Source: Dryobates pubescens
Taxonomy: Eukaryota; Chordata; Aves; Piciformes; Picidae
Reading direction: 5' to 3'
Assembly (NCBI RefSeq): GCF_014839835.1
Contig: NC_071632.1
Location: 15,456,487-15,520,486, forward strand
Length of the DNA stretch: 64,000 nucleotides
Shown piece by piece: positions 14,439 through 26,700 of the stretch (its first letter is position 1; every line of letters starts with the position of its first letter). Made by a program: the position numbers and the translations under genes. The notes beneath the pieces were generated by a model. That model searched no databases. It worked only from the letters and a program-made list of their open reading frames with translations, and was not told where the DNA came from.

Positions 14439-14750
14439 GAGTTTGGACTGTCCTGCTTTTTTGTCGGAGTGGAGGTAATTGCTGAAGTTGGTCGGTGGGA
14501 GATGGCTGAAGGCCCAGAGCATGGTCTGGGCGTTACAGAGCACCTGTGATCTGACCCACAACCTCTGCCTTTGCTGGGACTATCAGAATGGGGAACAGTG
14601 GCTCAGCCGTGAAGGTCTGCACGGATCACCAAGGAGGGATCAACTGGCTGAGCCTGAGTCCGGACGGCCAGCGCCTGCTCACAGGTAGTGAAGATGGCAC
14701 TGCACGGCTCTGGAGCACTGCCGACAGCCAGTGCCATGGACACTTCCAAG
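14439..14750 (+). CDS. WDR86: WDR86 exon with 5'UTR and start codon
   Basis: The acceptor TTCTGTGCAG ends at 14,438 after a long pyrimidine tract. The leader contains two upstream ATGs (14,502 and 14,521). Coding begins at 14,588 and encodes residues 1-54, including the first WD unit (GSEDGTARLW). The donor AAG|GTACG leaves phase 1. Confidence 0.9.
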
Positions 14751-17700
14751 GTACGAATAGCTTCTTTTTGGTTTAGTTTTTGAGTCTAAAGCATGGTATA
14801 GGCTACATAGCATGTTCTGGTCTCTTTCAGTCCCTGCAGCCTGCCAGGGAGCCAAAATCATCCTTGTTTTGTTTTGTGGGGTTTTTTGAGTATTTGTTAC
14901 AGTAATGTGAAGCAGAAGCTGTTTCAAAACCCAAACCAGGTTACCAGTGCTACTGAATTCATGATCGTTTTATCTCGTTGTGGAACAGAGCAGTCGTTTA
15001 AGTTAGATGTCTTTGTGGAAGCCCCCTGTTTCACACCCTGATGAACCACGGGGTTTTATTTATTAATTTATTTTCTTTTTCCTTTGTCCTTTTAATAATC
15101 TCATTATCCAGGCGATCTTTGTTTAGGACCTCTTGACCTGGAAGTCTGGAAAGAAACGTTACTCAGTAGACTGTATTTTTTTTCCCCATGTTTGACACAC
15201 GGAAATGTTAATTGATGGGCTTTTTAGTTTTTAAGTTGGGTTTGCATTTTAAACAAAATGTGTTCTCCATAGATTGGCACCTCAATAACAACAAAGAAAA
15301 GAAAAACTCTGTAGGAAAGTACAGTCATGCAGGACTCAGATGTGGACTGAATGTGTTCTTACTCAAAGATGTTTGTATTCTTGCTCACATTCTTTTCTTC
15401 TAATACAGAAAGAAACTTAAACTCCCAAACTCTTAAGTTTGGAATTTCTAATCCTTTTTTCTTCCAATGTAGAAATTACATTGCTGTGAATTTTTTTTGT
15501 TGGTTGGTTGCTTGCTTGCTTAACTGTGGCGTATTGTCTTTTTTCCCCACATCCTGCCATGATCTTAGCTCCTGGAAAATCACTGTGTTTGCTGTAGCCT
15601 TGGAAATCCCTTTAAACCACTAATTATAACTAGAAAGAGAAATGTGTTGGATAAAACTCTGAATCTGGCCTGATAGTGTTTGGGGTAAAACACTGATAGT
15701 GTTTGGGGTAAAAGTTAAAGAAGGTTGGAGGTTGGCTAGATGGTTTGTGAACTGTCAGTCAGCTCAGATAATTGTATGTATATTTATGCACATTGTTGTT
15801 GTGTAAATTTATATGATAGAAATTGTAAGTCCTGATGAACCTATCACAGTTTCAAGCTTCCACCACAGCATTAACCAACAGACTTTTGTTGTGGCTGCTT
15901 TTGACCAGAGCAGAGCCAGACCTTGTCTGCCACAGGGGATTTTGACATTCATTGTGTGGCTCAAGTATTGTTGATGGCTAAAATCCGCCTGACATTCTGG
16001 TGCAGTGACCAATATGTGCCTGTGATCTTCTCAGAGCACGATTACATGATGTTGTGGGAAAAAGCTGTTAGTTGAAATCTGTCCTGGTTAAGCTTCTTTG
16101 CAAAAAGTTTTCACAAAAATGTGAGGATGGGCATAGTTCTGCCTGTAGCCCTGGTGATCTGTTTAATTTGTGGCATCTGATGAATTTGCTTAAGAGCAAA
16201 CAAGATGTGAGTTTGTAACATGGATTCTGGTTTGCTTTTAAACTGCAGCAAGGTTTTTGAACTGCAGGAGTTGTAGTGAAATCTGCCTTCTGCAGTCAGT
16301 GAAACAAAGTGTTCTACTGGGCAGTCTGCTTTCCCTCAGTGTTTTTTTTACCACCTCTCTATTCTACATGATTCTGTTTTTCTAATATCTTTGTCTGTTC
16401 ATGTTTCTCTTTAATTACAGTTACTCTTCTTCTATGTTTTCTTTTCTTCTCAAAGAATAGTGTTCTTTAAACCACAGTAGGGCCCACCAGCCTCAAGCAA
16501 AGTCTGTCTCTCTTGTGACAGTTACTTAAGAGAAACCAATTCTGATACTGAAAGCTGACAGCATAAATAATTAAAACAGAATTATACAAGGTAACACTGT
16601 CCCAGTGATTAGGTAGGTGACAACAATTCACATGAGAGATCTTGGACAAAGCTGGGACTTGAATCCTAAGGTGATTTTAAAATTCAGTACATTTAATGCT
16701 ACCATGGAGAAGTGGCATGTCTGGCTAAGCAACAACAAAAGCCTGAGGTTGTAAGAGCGATTCCTCTTCGCTAGCATTGCCTTTTCTTTCTGCATGGATT
16801 TTTTTGACTAATGGTCCTGTCTATTTTTATTGTAACTGTAGAATCCCAACATACTCCAAATACTGTATAAATAATTGTGCTCTTACTCCTTTTTTTTTTT
16901 TCTCCTGTGTCACTTCCTTAAAGGTATACTGATATGTTGAAAACTGTGGGGTTTATGCATGTCATAATGGGGAAAGTACTGGCAGACTTTACCAGATATG
17001 CTTTGCTTTTTGTTTGCATTTCATTCTGCTTGGACAATGAAACTAAACTTGCTGGTAAGTCTCATGTTGCTTCCTTTTTTCCTAGTTTCGTGCTTTAATT
17101 TAGGGCTGTTTGTGTCCTAACAATCAGTGGGCTGGGTTGAAATGCAGCCTTTTTTTCTTGACTTCAGAAGAAGGGAGCAAACCCATTTCCTTATTAAAAA
17201 TATAAGCCCAATTTAAACTGGTTTTAAACTTCAGTAGTCTGAATTTTATCATACTGATATTCATTTAACTCATTATGGTTTGATAATACTGTTTGATTTA
17301 CCTGATGGGTACAGTTTTACTGGGTTTTTTTTTTTTAGTTTAAGCAGAATTTTCTACTGTTAATTAAAAATGTTGTGCTTTATACAAGTGCTTAGAAGGG
17401 AATAACTTGGTGCCTTTAAAAACAGAGTTTCGGTCCATTTGTTTGTGTTTTTCTTTTAGTCTGTCCTAGTTGCATGCACAGTGATTGAATTTATTTCTTT
17501 TGTTATTCCTAGGACATGAAAGTTACATCACCTTTTGCCACTTAGAAAATGAGGCTGCCTTCACCTGTAGTGCAGATCATACCATTCGAAAGTGGGATGT
17601 GGTGACAGGTCAGTGCCTGGCCATTTACCGAGGACACACATCCATTGTTAACAGGTTGGTTCAGTGGAGTTCTTCCCTTGTGTTCCTGTACTCTGTTACA

Positions 17701-20700
17701 CATCTACTGGCATTTTACTGCAGTGCTCCATTACTACTCTAATAAAATGGGCTGTATAAACCTTTGAGTTCATGCTACATGTGTTCTGTGCTGTAATGAT
17801 GAGTTTTCCTAGCAACAGTGCTGACACATCCATAGACAGAGATAGCAGAGAAACGAAAGGCGCACAGCAGGGGAATTGAATCCAGGGCTAGGAATGAAAT
17901 TCCAGAAGAAATTATTCAATTGATAACAGATGCTTCTGATAAATAGATTAGAAAACATCACGTCAGGCCTTTGTGTCAGCAAGAGGGCTAAAGTCAGGGC
18001 TTTTGCTGGAATTACTATTCCTGTTTGTGCAAACGCAGTTTAATATTGAACTGATTATGCGTGACTGATTTGCCTGTCAGTTTGAAGTGCCTCTTAATAG
18101 TTGGGCTGGATTTAATTAATGAAAAGTAGAGCAGTGAAAGATTGGTATTATTATTGTTTTTTATTACATTTCTTTTTTTAGTGGATGAGTTTTTTTGGTC
18201 CCTCACTGAACTTAGACACATACAATGTGAAGCTGGATTCTGCAAATAGCTAGGAAGGCTGGCGGCTCTGCCTGTATTTTGGCACTGGGCGGATTTTTGC
18301 TTGGATCAGCAGATAGGAAATGTGTTCCCTATTCATATGAATTTGTTGACAGTTTGAAAGGCTCCAGAGGACCAAACTCAGCTGACAAAGACACCAGGTT
18401 ATGGTGCTGTCTATCTCTGGTTTTGAAATATGAACTGTGGAGAGTTGTTATGTGTTTGTGCAGCTACAGCTACAACTCATTATTTTGGAGGCCCAGTAAG
18501 TTGAATTCTTGAGCTGTAATCTCTGATCTACTCTTCAATACTTAGTAAGTGTAGTGCTCTTGTGCTATTGCTCTACCTGTTTCGAGATCCTGGGCTAAGT
18601 CAAATGAGGTGTATCTTCTCTCCTGTACTCTCTCTATTTGATGATGGAAAGATTGATGAAGATAGATAGTTGTCTTTGCACACTGTCAGTTACAGCTCAG
18701 GTTCCTGAAATGCATTTGTAAAAAATAATTACTATTTTAATTCCAAGCTATTTTCATAGGCCACTTTATAAATAATTAGTAGTACACAAATAATTATCAA
18801 GAATGAGCTTGGGTTTTGGTTAAATACCTCCACAACTCCTAGCTGGTGCATGTAATGTGAAGAGTACCTCATAGTGCTGCTGGCAAAGATTTCAGAAAAC
18901 CCCTAAGGCCCAAAGTTACCAGACTGGGGTGTGAAACTCTCTGCATCAATGTACCTGAATAAAGGATCTCTGTTTTAAAAGTAGAAATCAAAAAGTTTGT
19001 TAACCCAAGCTTGGTGTCACTGGTTAATACACGTTATTAAGTATGCTGTGTTCCTGCTACTCTTTCTAACTTCAGGCTGCTTGGCATTGAAATTGTGACC
19101 AAAAAAGGCTGTGTAAAAGGAATGATGCCGTTCACACATGCACATCTGATTTCTTGCAGGATCCTGGTTGCCAAAGACTATCTCTTTAGTGGCTCCTATG
19201 ACAGGACAGCCCGCTGTTGGAGTGTGGACAAGGAGAAACAAATCCAGGAATTCCGGGGGCATCGGAATTGTGTCTTGACTCTAGCTCACTATTCCTCCAG
19301 GGATGTTCTTGAAGAAGATGAGGAGGAAGAGGAGGAGGAGGAGAAAGTGAGCAGAGACCTCCTGGTGACAGGTAGCACGGACTGCACTGTTAAGGTCTGG
19401 TGGGTGTCCAGTGGGCGCTGTTACCAGACTCTGCTGGGACACACTGGGGCTGTCTTATGCCTTATACTTGACGCACCAAACAGGGAGCTCTTTTCTGGCA
19501 GCACGGATTACACCATCCGAACGTGGAACATTGTCACTGGTGAGCAGCTGAAAGTCTTCAAAGAGCATCAAGGATCAGTAATTTGCCTAGAGGTAAGAAC
19601 AGAGGCTTCTTCAAGAGCTATTCAAAGTGGGTATCCATATCCTAAGTTACAAGGGTTTCATTTACCTTTTCATTCATAGAGAAGCTCTTGTGAGACAGGT
19701 TATAACTGGTAAGATAAACGTTCACATGGTAACATAGCAGTGCTCTGTGGCTTTGAGACAAATCCCCTTCCCATAAAACACTTTCTGATATCCTCTTGGA
19801 TTCTAGTGGCTATCCTGGAGTAACTTCTAGCCCTGTATCTATTTAAATCCTCCTAGGTCTTGAAACTCATGAATAGATTTGCTGGGAGGACTGTTTATCT
19901 GGGCAGGGTTGTGTACACATGATCATCAGGCTTTGAAGAAAAATAACCTGAACAAGTAAACAGACAGAGGGTCTGATAACTTAAAAAGGGGGGGGGGGGG
20001 AGAAGAGTAAACCAGATAAGTTTAAAAAGCAAACCCCAAACCCAACGCCAAATTGTGGGCAAAAGATAATAGGAAAGCATAAAGCTGAAATAAATCCTGC
20101 TTTAAAAACCACACAAACATAATTTGAGAAAAGAAAGGGAGAAAGAAATGGCCAAGACAAGAAAATGGGCAAGGAAAATGGAAAAGTAGATCATGGGGGA
20201 GAGAAATCAGGAAATGATGAAGGAGAGAGGGGAAAAAACTTAATGTGACATGAAAAACTATACCCTGTTTTTCTGTTTGCAGTACTTTTCTGGTGAATGC
20301 TGCCAGGTTTGTTAATGATGCAGAGGAAAGGAGGAGGTTAGGCAGACAAAGGAAAATGGGAACTGCCACACAAACACTTGTCCTGCACACTCACTCCATT
20401 ATCCACCAGAAAATGCTAATGGTACATTTAAAGATGGTATATGATGGTCTGTAACTTAGTTTCAGGTAGGCAAACCTTAGATATTTATAAATGTCTGAAT
20501 GACAGCAGTTTTTCTCACTGCTCCCACTATGTCTGTTTCTTGTCCATAAGTGCTTTTCCTTTACAGAGGCTTCAGGATGTGTTTTTAATAGCTGTGTAAA
20601 ATCAATGTTGCCTTTTTTTCTAAAGAGGGTAGTCACAGCTGACGCTAGCAGACTGAAAACCTGAGAGTACCTGAGAGTTTTTGAGAGGGGGGGAAAAAAC

Positions 20701-23700
20701 CCCCACACAAAATCATGTTGCCCTGGAGTAATGTTTGTCTTGCTTGGGTAAATTCTCAGTGTTAAAGCTTGGTTTTATGATATTGTGGTAATGTATTTTA
20801 AGGATGCACAAGGAAATCTGTTGCTGTTCTTGGTGTCACGCTATGTTTTGCTGTTTAATTGTAACCCTTCTCCAAGGCACACATTGGCAAAAACAGAGCT
20901 TGCTCTAATTTAATTGGGCTCTTGCTAAAATTGTTACACAAAACTGGCTTGACCCTCTCCCAGAAGCCTGGGAAATTCAATTACACTCTTTGAATGCTCA
21001 AGAATGAGCAGTGCTGCTCTGCTTGTGAGCACAGAGTTAAACAATGGTTTTAAACAAACAGAACCTCTTGTAGAGGAGAAGAAAAGCAAACCCAGTACAT
21101 CTATTTGGAAAACCTGAACAATTCAAAGTACACAAGACTATTGCTGCCAAGCCTGTTTTGGCAACAGTCCTGGCCAAGTCTTCTAGCTGTGAGTAATTGG
21201 TAGCCCCTCACCAGCTGATGTTTGAAGCGCTCAGCTGAGGTACATGGTCCCTCCACAGAGAGCATTTAGTTTCTAGGGCACTAAAACTTACCCCATCTTA
21301 AGCAGTCACTGTACTGCTGTTGAATAGCTTTGGGCTGTCTATCTTTCCTAATTCCCCTCCTTCCTTACTGGGTTCAACACTAGCCCTTCTGTTCCACTTG
21401 GCTGCTTCTCAGCACAGCCCACATGGTATTTTCATTCTTTTAGAAAGGGGTCAATCACTAGAATCCATACAAAGATGTTACAACAGAAGGGAAACTTCCT
21501 GAGTAGAGGTGTTTATTTTTTTAGGTTTTGTTTTCTTCTCAAAAAGCTCTCAAAGCCTTTTTTTTTTGCCTAGGGATTCTTAGTGACAGTGTTGCAATCT
21601 GTGGCAGTGAGTTGGGACAGCATATTTTCAAACCGGGGGTCAGGAAGTGCTTGGAGGTAGTTGTGAGTTGCTTTCAGTAGCTAGCAGAAAGTTTTAATTG
21701 TTGTCAATAGTTCATTTTCTTCAGGGCAGAAGGGAGCAGCTAATTAGAGCAGATTTTCACTCCCCTGACCTGGAGGAGCTGGGTTGGTAATTAAAGGTTA
21801 CCTGTTCTCTTGGTGGTGAAATGCTTTTGTGGAGAGAGTAAATGGGAGGGAAAAAAAGGACTTATTTTCATTTTCTTTATTCAAATAAAGATCCCTAAGG
21901 GAGGGTGACCTTTCAAAAAGTTTGAGAAATGCTCAGTGTGCTCTCTCATCCTGGACACAGCTCAGGAAAAATTTGGATATTGAGACCATATTTTCCTCAA
22001 CTTTCAAAAGCACTGTTATTAACAGGAGTGCCCCAGGATGTTCTAAACTGCTGCAAATTAGATCTGGGCCATTCCGGTCCTCTCCCATTACTTTCCAGTA
22101 AATACCCATGGCATTGCTGTAGCAGTGAATGGAAATTCCTGGAGCTCCTTGAAGGAGATTCCTGGGTAGATAGCCATAAAGCACACCCATGTTTTCCACC
22201 TTGCTTCCCACAGTGCTGGCATGTGAGAACCAAAGGGGTGATGCCACAGGTGTGTTTGGATTTTGAATGTTCCTCAGTTGCTCTAAGATCCTTTAGGTGT
22301 TGTTGCCAGCTAGCATAAGTTAGAGGAGCCTGAAAGCAAGTCTCATCTAGCATGGCAGAACAAAACGCAGTGGTGAGCTTTTAGCGTGTCCTTTTGCCCT
22401 GTCCTTGGTGGTCCTGGATGGTGGAGTGAAGAGGGTGAGCTGTTCAGCTATTTCCTAGGGTATGTCCTGCTGTGCCAGGGTCAATCTGTTGAAGGTGATT
22501 TCCTGACTGAACTGCTTGTGTTCTGCTGCCATGGTGCAGGTACCATTCTAATGCCACTCTTCCTTCCACCTTCTGAGTTACACTAACAGAGGTTTTGCCA
22601 GGAGACTCTGCAGCAGGAATCGCGTGCATACTAGGTGCTCTGATGGCCTGCTTTCACCCATAGTTAGGCAAGGTAACTTTCAGTGGAACAGCCAGAACTC
22701 TTCATTGCTTCTGCAGTGCATTGATGGCTTGGCAGGCAGGGACAGCAGCTGTTCTGCAAGCTCCCTGTTCATGGAAGAGCCAGTGAAGGCATTTTATAGG
22801 AAGCGATGGGAAAGGCAAGGGTGGGCTGAGCGTAATCACACAGCTCTTGCTAGTTCTTCCACTTAAACATTCCAGGCCTGGCTAAGGACTGGTATTTGCA
22901 ATTAATAATCAAACATGCATTTTTATTAATGGGATTGCCTCCAGTAGGCTGAATAACCCTGACTTAAATATTTGCTTGTGTTTTCCTAAATGTCTCCAAA
23001 GCAGCTTTGCAAACTGTTCACAAGGCATGCTTTGTCCTTTGCTGATTGTTCTGCCTCTAAGTATTTATCAAAACTGTGCTGCCAAAAGCTGGCAGAGATA
23101 AATGATCCAGCTTGGAATTTAGCTTGGATCCTATAGCAAACATTCTTGCAAGAAAACTCCTTCCTTGCAAATGAACATGAGTGGGCAAGGACTTGCTTCT
23201 GTTTTTCCTGCTAAAGATCCTTTGTTTGGACCATTCCCTTTGGTTGCCTTTTAAATCTGACTAGAAGAATGCTTTGAACAAAGCTGTTGCCTCCAACACT
23301 GTTTATACACTTAGCTGTTGTGAGCACAGGGACAGAACTTTGTTCTTGTCACACCACATAAATCAAGTGCACGATTTTTTTGCAGTTTGTGTTGGCATTT
23401 GTTGCATAACTCACTGGAGGATGAAGGTGTGAAGGAGAGGAGTATGAATGCGTACGACACCTGTAGGGAAGAAAGGTGGCTCTGGGGCCATTACTTTGCA
23501 TTGCAGTAAAAAACTTGACAAAAGTTCTCTAGCAGCCAGACCAGAGAGCTCATTCTAGATGGATTCTCAAGAAAAAGAAAAAAAAAAAAGACACACAAAC
23601 AATTTCTTGCCCACAGGGAGTTCATTAGCTCATTAAAATGAATGTGGTTTGAATGGGATCCTGAAATCTAACTCAGCCGAAGGCTTACATAGTTGTAAAT

Positions 23701-26700
23701 TGAGATTGGTCCAAGTTAGTGATTTTTAACTTAGAAGTGGCTGTGAACAGAAGATCCAGCTGGCAGATTGTAGCAATACTGGCCCCTGTGTGAAAAACAA
23801 GCTGGTAATGGGACATGTTATTGCTGATGTGAACTCATCCTGAAGTTCTTGGGAGCCAGGCTGAGTGCAGTGACCTTCAGAAAGAGGATGTGTTCAGACT
23901 TGCTTGGAAAGCCAATTGCTTCTCCTTGGATGAAGGTTAAATTGTTTCTTAGAGCCAAGGTTAACTGGGAGAGCAAAGACCATTCCTGTAAGATTGAAAT
24001 ACTTGCTCAGCAGCTCTGCTGCAGATTTGTTGTTGCATTCATGCAGGTAGAAATTGTCTTAAGCTGCTGCATATATTCAGTTCAGTGAAGCTTATGGAGC
24101 AGGGGGGTTGTGATTTTCTTGAGACCAACCTTAGATGTGACACTTTGGTATTTTATTCAACCTGTGGTGTGTCTGGGGGCCAAGGTCAGGGGTGCATGAA
24201 ACTGGCTTTTTAAATAGTGAAACCTGTAACTACTGCAGCATTTGCAACCTGTATTTTGCTGCTGCTGTGTGCTGCTCACAAGCAAGTCTGAACTTTTTCA
24301 TGAAATAGTACATCTCCAGTGCTTTGGCCTGAGGATTGAGACAAATATGCTCCATTCCTATGTCTCAGTGTTTCATCTGGTTCAAAGGAAAGTTCCTCAG
24401 ACAATAAGAAAAATGAAGAGCCCAGAACTGCAGATATCAATGCAGTGAGATTTTTGTTGTTGTTGCCTGGACGAAGCTTTAGAACTGGGCATCTGGCTGT
24501 CATCAGGTTGTTTATGCTTTTGAAGCTGCTTGTGTTTGAAATGTCCACACAGCTCATTAGTGTCTGAGCTGCAAATCTGCTCTGTGTTGTCTGCTCTGCT
24601 ACAGGTGTCCTTGCTTTGCCATGCTTTTCCTTGTCAGAAGCTTTGTTGGGCAGTTAGCCAAAGTGAACAAAGCGCTCAAAGCCAGCCAAGGAAAGTACAG
24701 CTTTGAAAATATCGCTGGTTCTCCAGGCAGTTGCAGTTGCAGATGGGAACATGGAACTGTTTCTACTGATGGTGTTTAAACCAAGAGTTGACAGAGTTGG
24801 ATATCTCTGGAAAAATCTCTTGAGTGAAATTTTAAATTTTTCCTTCTAAATCACAAGAAAATGAAATTCTTTAAGAAGAGTAGGACTGGGACCTAGAAGC
24901 TTGGATGAAGTTTTGGAGACTTTGAGCTGGAAAAGCCTAGTAATGATGGACTTGGGGGCCTAGCCCACAGGAATTTGCTGGAAACGATGCCCACGCACCA
25001 AAATGGGTGCCAGTCTTGGCAGTGGGGAGGCTTAGCTCCCACTGCATGGTGCAGGATGATGTTGGTGAAGTCAGCAGACTTTGTCCAGCTCCTGAGAGGG
25101 GACTGATCTGCTGAGCCTAACGTGTCAGTAGGGATGTTTAACCCAACAAACAGCAATATACTGTTTTGCCCAGTACTTTAACAGGTGGATATGGATTAAA
25201 TGGCCTCTGCAAGCTGAGGAGATCCGAACCTATTTGGAGAGTCCTGTAACAGCTGGGCAAGAGAAGCCAAGCTGGTGTAAGGAGATCAGCAAGGGTCCTA
25301 GAGGGAGAGCTAGGAGGTGGTGATCTAATGAGAAATCAGTGCTTTTTCTTACTCAAATTTGTTCTGAAATTCTGTGGTGGTTAAAGCATACAGTCTGGTA
25401 AGACTTCCTGTCAAATACACTTTGCAGAAATTACAACACAGGTTTGTTTGGGGGGTTTTTGAGGCTGTAATAATGTAACCAGTTATGGAAGTAGGGTTAG
25501 TGTTGTTATACTCACTGAAATCCTGCCTGCTTGCACCAGCCCATGGGCTAATTCCATTATCTTCTGAAATGTGGGAGCTGTTTTTAAGGCCCAGAAGTCA
25601 GTGGGAGATGCCACTGTGAAGAATGCAAGGTTGGTTTTGCTCAGCATTCTCCTGTTCCCAGGTGTAGTTGCTGCTCTTTGTAACAGGCTGTCGAGTTGGA
25701 AGCTGTGACTTCAGATGAGTCACTTCAGTGCAGTGCTCTCACAGATGTGCCCGAGAGACAGTTGCTGATGTTGTTTTCTCTTCCCCTCAGCTAGTGAATC
25801 GGCACTTGTACTCGGGAAGCGCGGACAGGACAGTGAAGTGCTGGTTAGTAGACACTGGGGAGCGAATCCAAACGTACAAGGCTCACAAACACAGCGTTAG
25901 CACTTTGAAATACCACGCTGGGATCTGTAAGTTGCCTTTCCTGTGTTCAGCAATCTCCTGTCTCCTTTCTGATGTTTGTCTTTGATCAAGGATTGTTAAA
26001 GAGAGTACTGTATTTTGAAGGCATGTGAAATTGTCACTTCTTTTAGCTCCAGCATGTTTACATTCACTGTTAAACTTTGCTGCACTGTTCCATGGGGGAT
26101 GATTAGACCTTCCCTCCCTCTTCTGGCAATTGAAGATGCAGTTGCTTTCTGTTACCCAAGGAAGTGGCTCAGATCCTGACCTGCCTGTGGGTTGTTTGTA
26201 CAGCTATGGTTTAACCGTGCTGCCCTGATGTCTGTCAATGTGCTTATGCTGCATACTTGGGGACAGCAAGTGCTGCTGCTGGATAGGCAGCCCAGTGTCT
26301 GCCTCTGCTACCTTGTAGGTACTGTGCTAACCCAGAATCACATTTTGGATGCTCACTGCTTCTTTCCAAGTTAGGCTTCCTATTCAGACTCTGACCATCT
26401 CTTAGAGACAGTTTACACAAGTTCTTTTCCCTTTGTGTCCACAGCTGAGCGGTGGTAACTTTCTGTTAGAAGATCTTATCTCTGTTGCTTGCTATCTGAT
26501 CAATACCCAAAGTCTTCTTGTCTCGAAGAGTTTGCAGTCTGAATAAGAAAATAGAGTAGGAGAATGAGAGGAAAAATACCTGTGTGTTTCCAAACTGGAT
26601 TTATACTGTATAGGGAGTCCAGACAGATCTGAGAACTAAGCTTTAAATCATCAGAATGTGTTTCTAGTGCTTGTGTGATTAATAGCATAGGGAAAAGCTG

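Larger units (their letters stand above)
14751..17512 (+). other. WDR86 intron after the start-codon exon
   Basis: This intron is AT-rich. It holds a short tandem duplication (15,670-15,713, period 23) and a stretch at about 16,560-16,670 that resembles a worn MIR/tRNA-derived SINE. No coding segment is supported. Confidence 0.7.

Noticed and set aside
21929-22353. Overlapping 104-129-codon frames on both strands in a WDR86 intron
   Set aside because: Frames on both strands cover the same DNA, with no splice sites matching a gene and no family resemblance.
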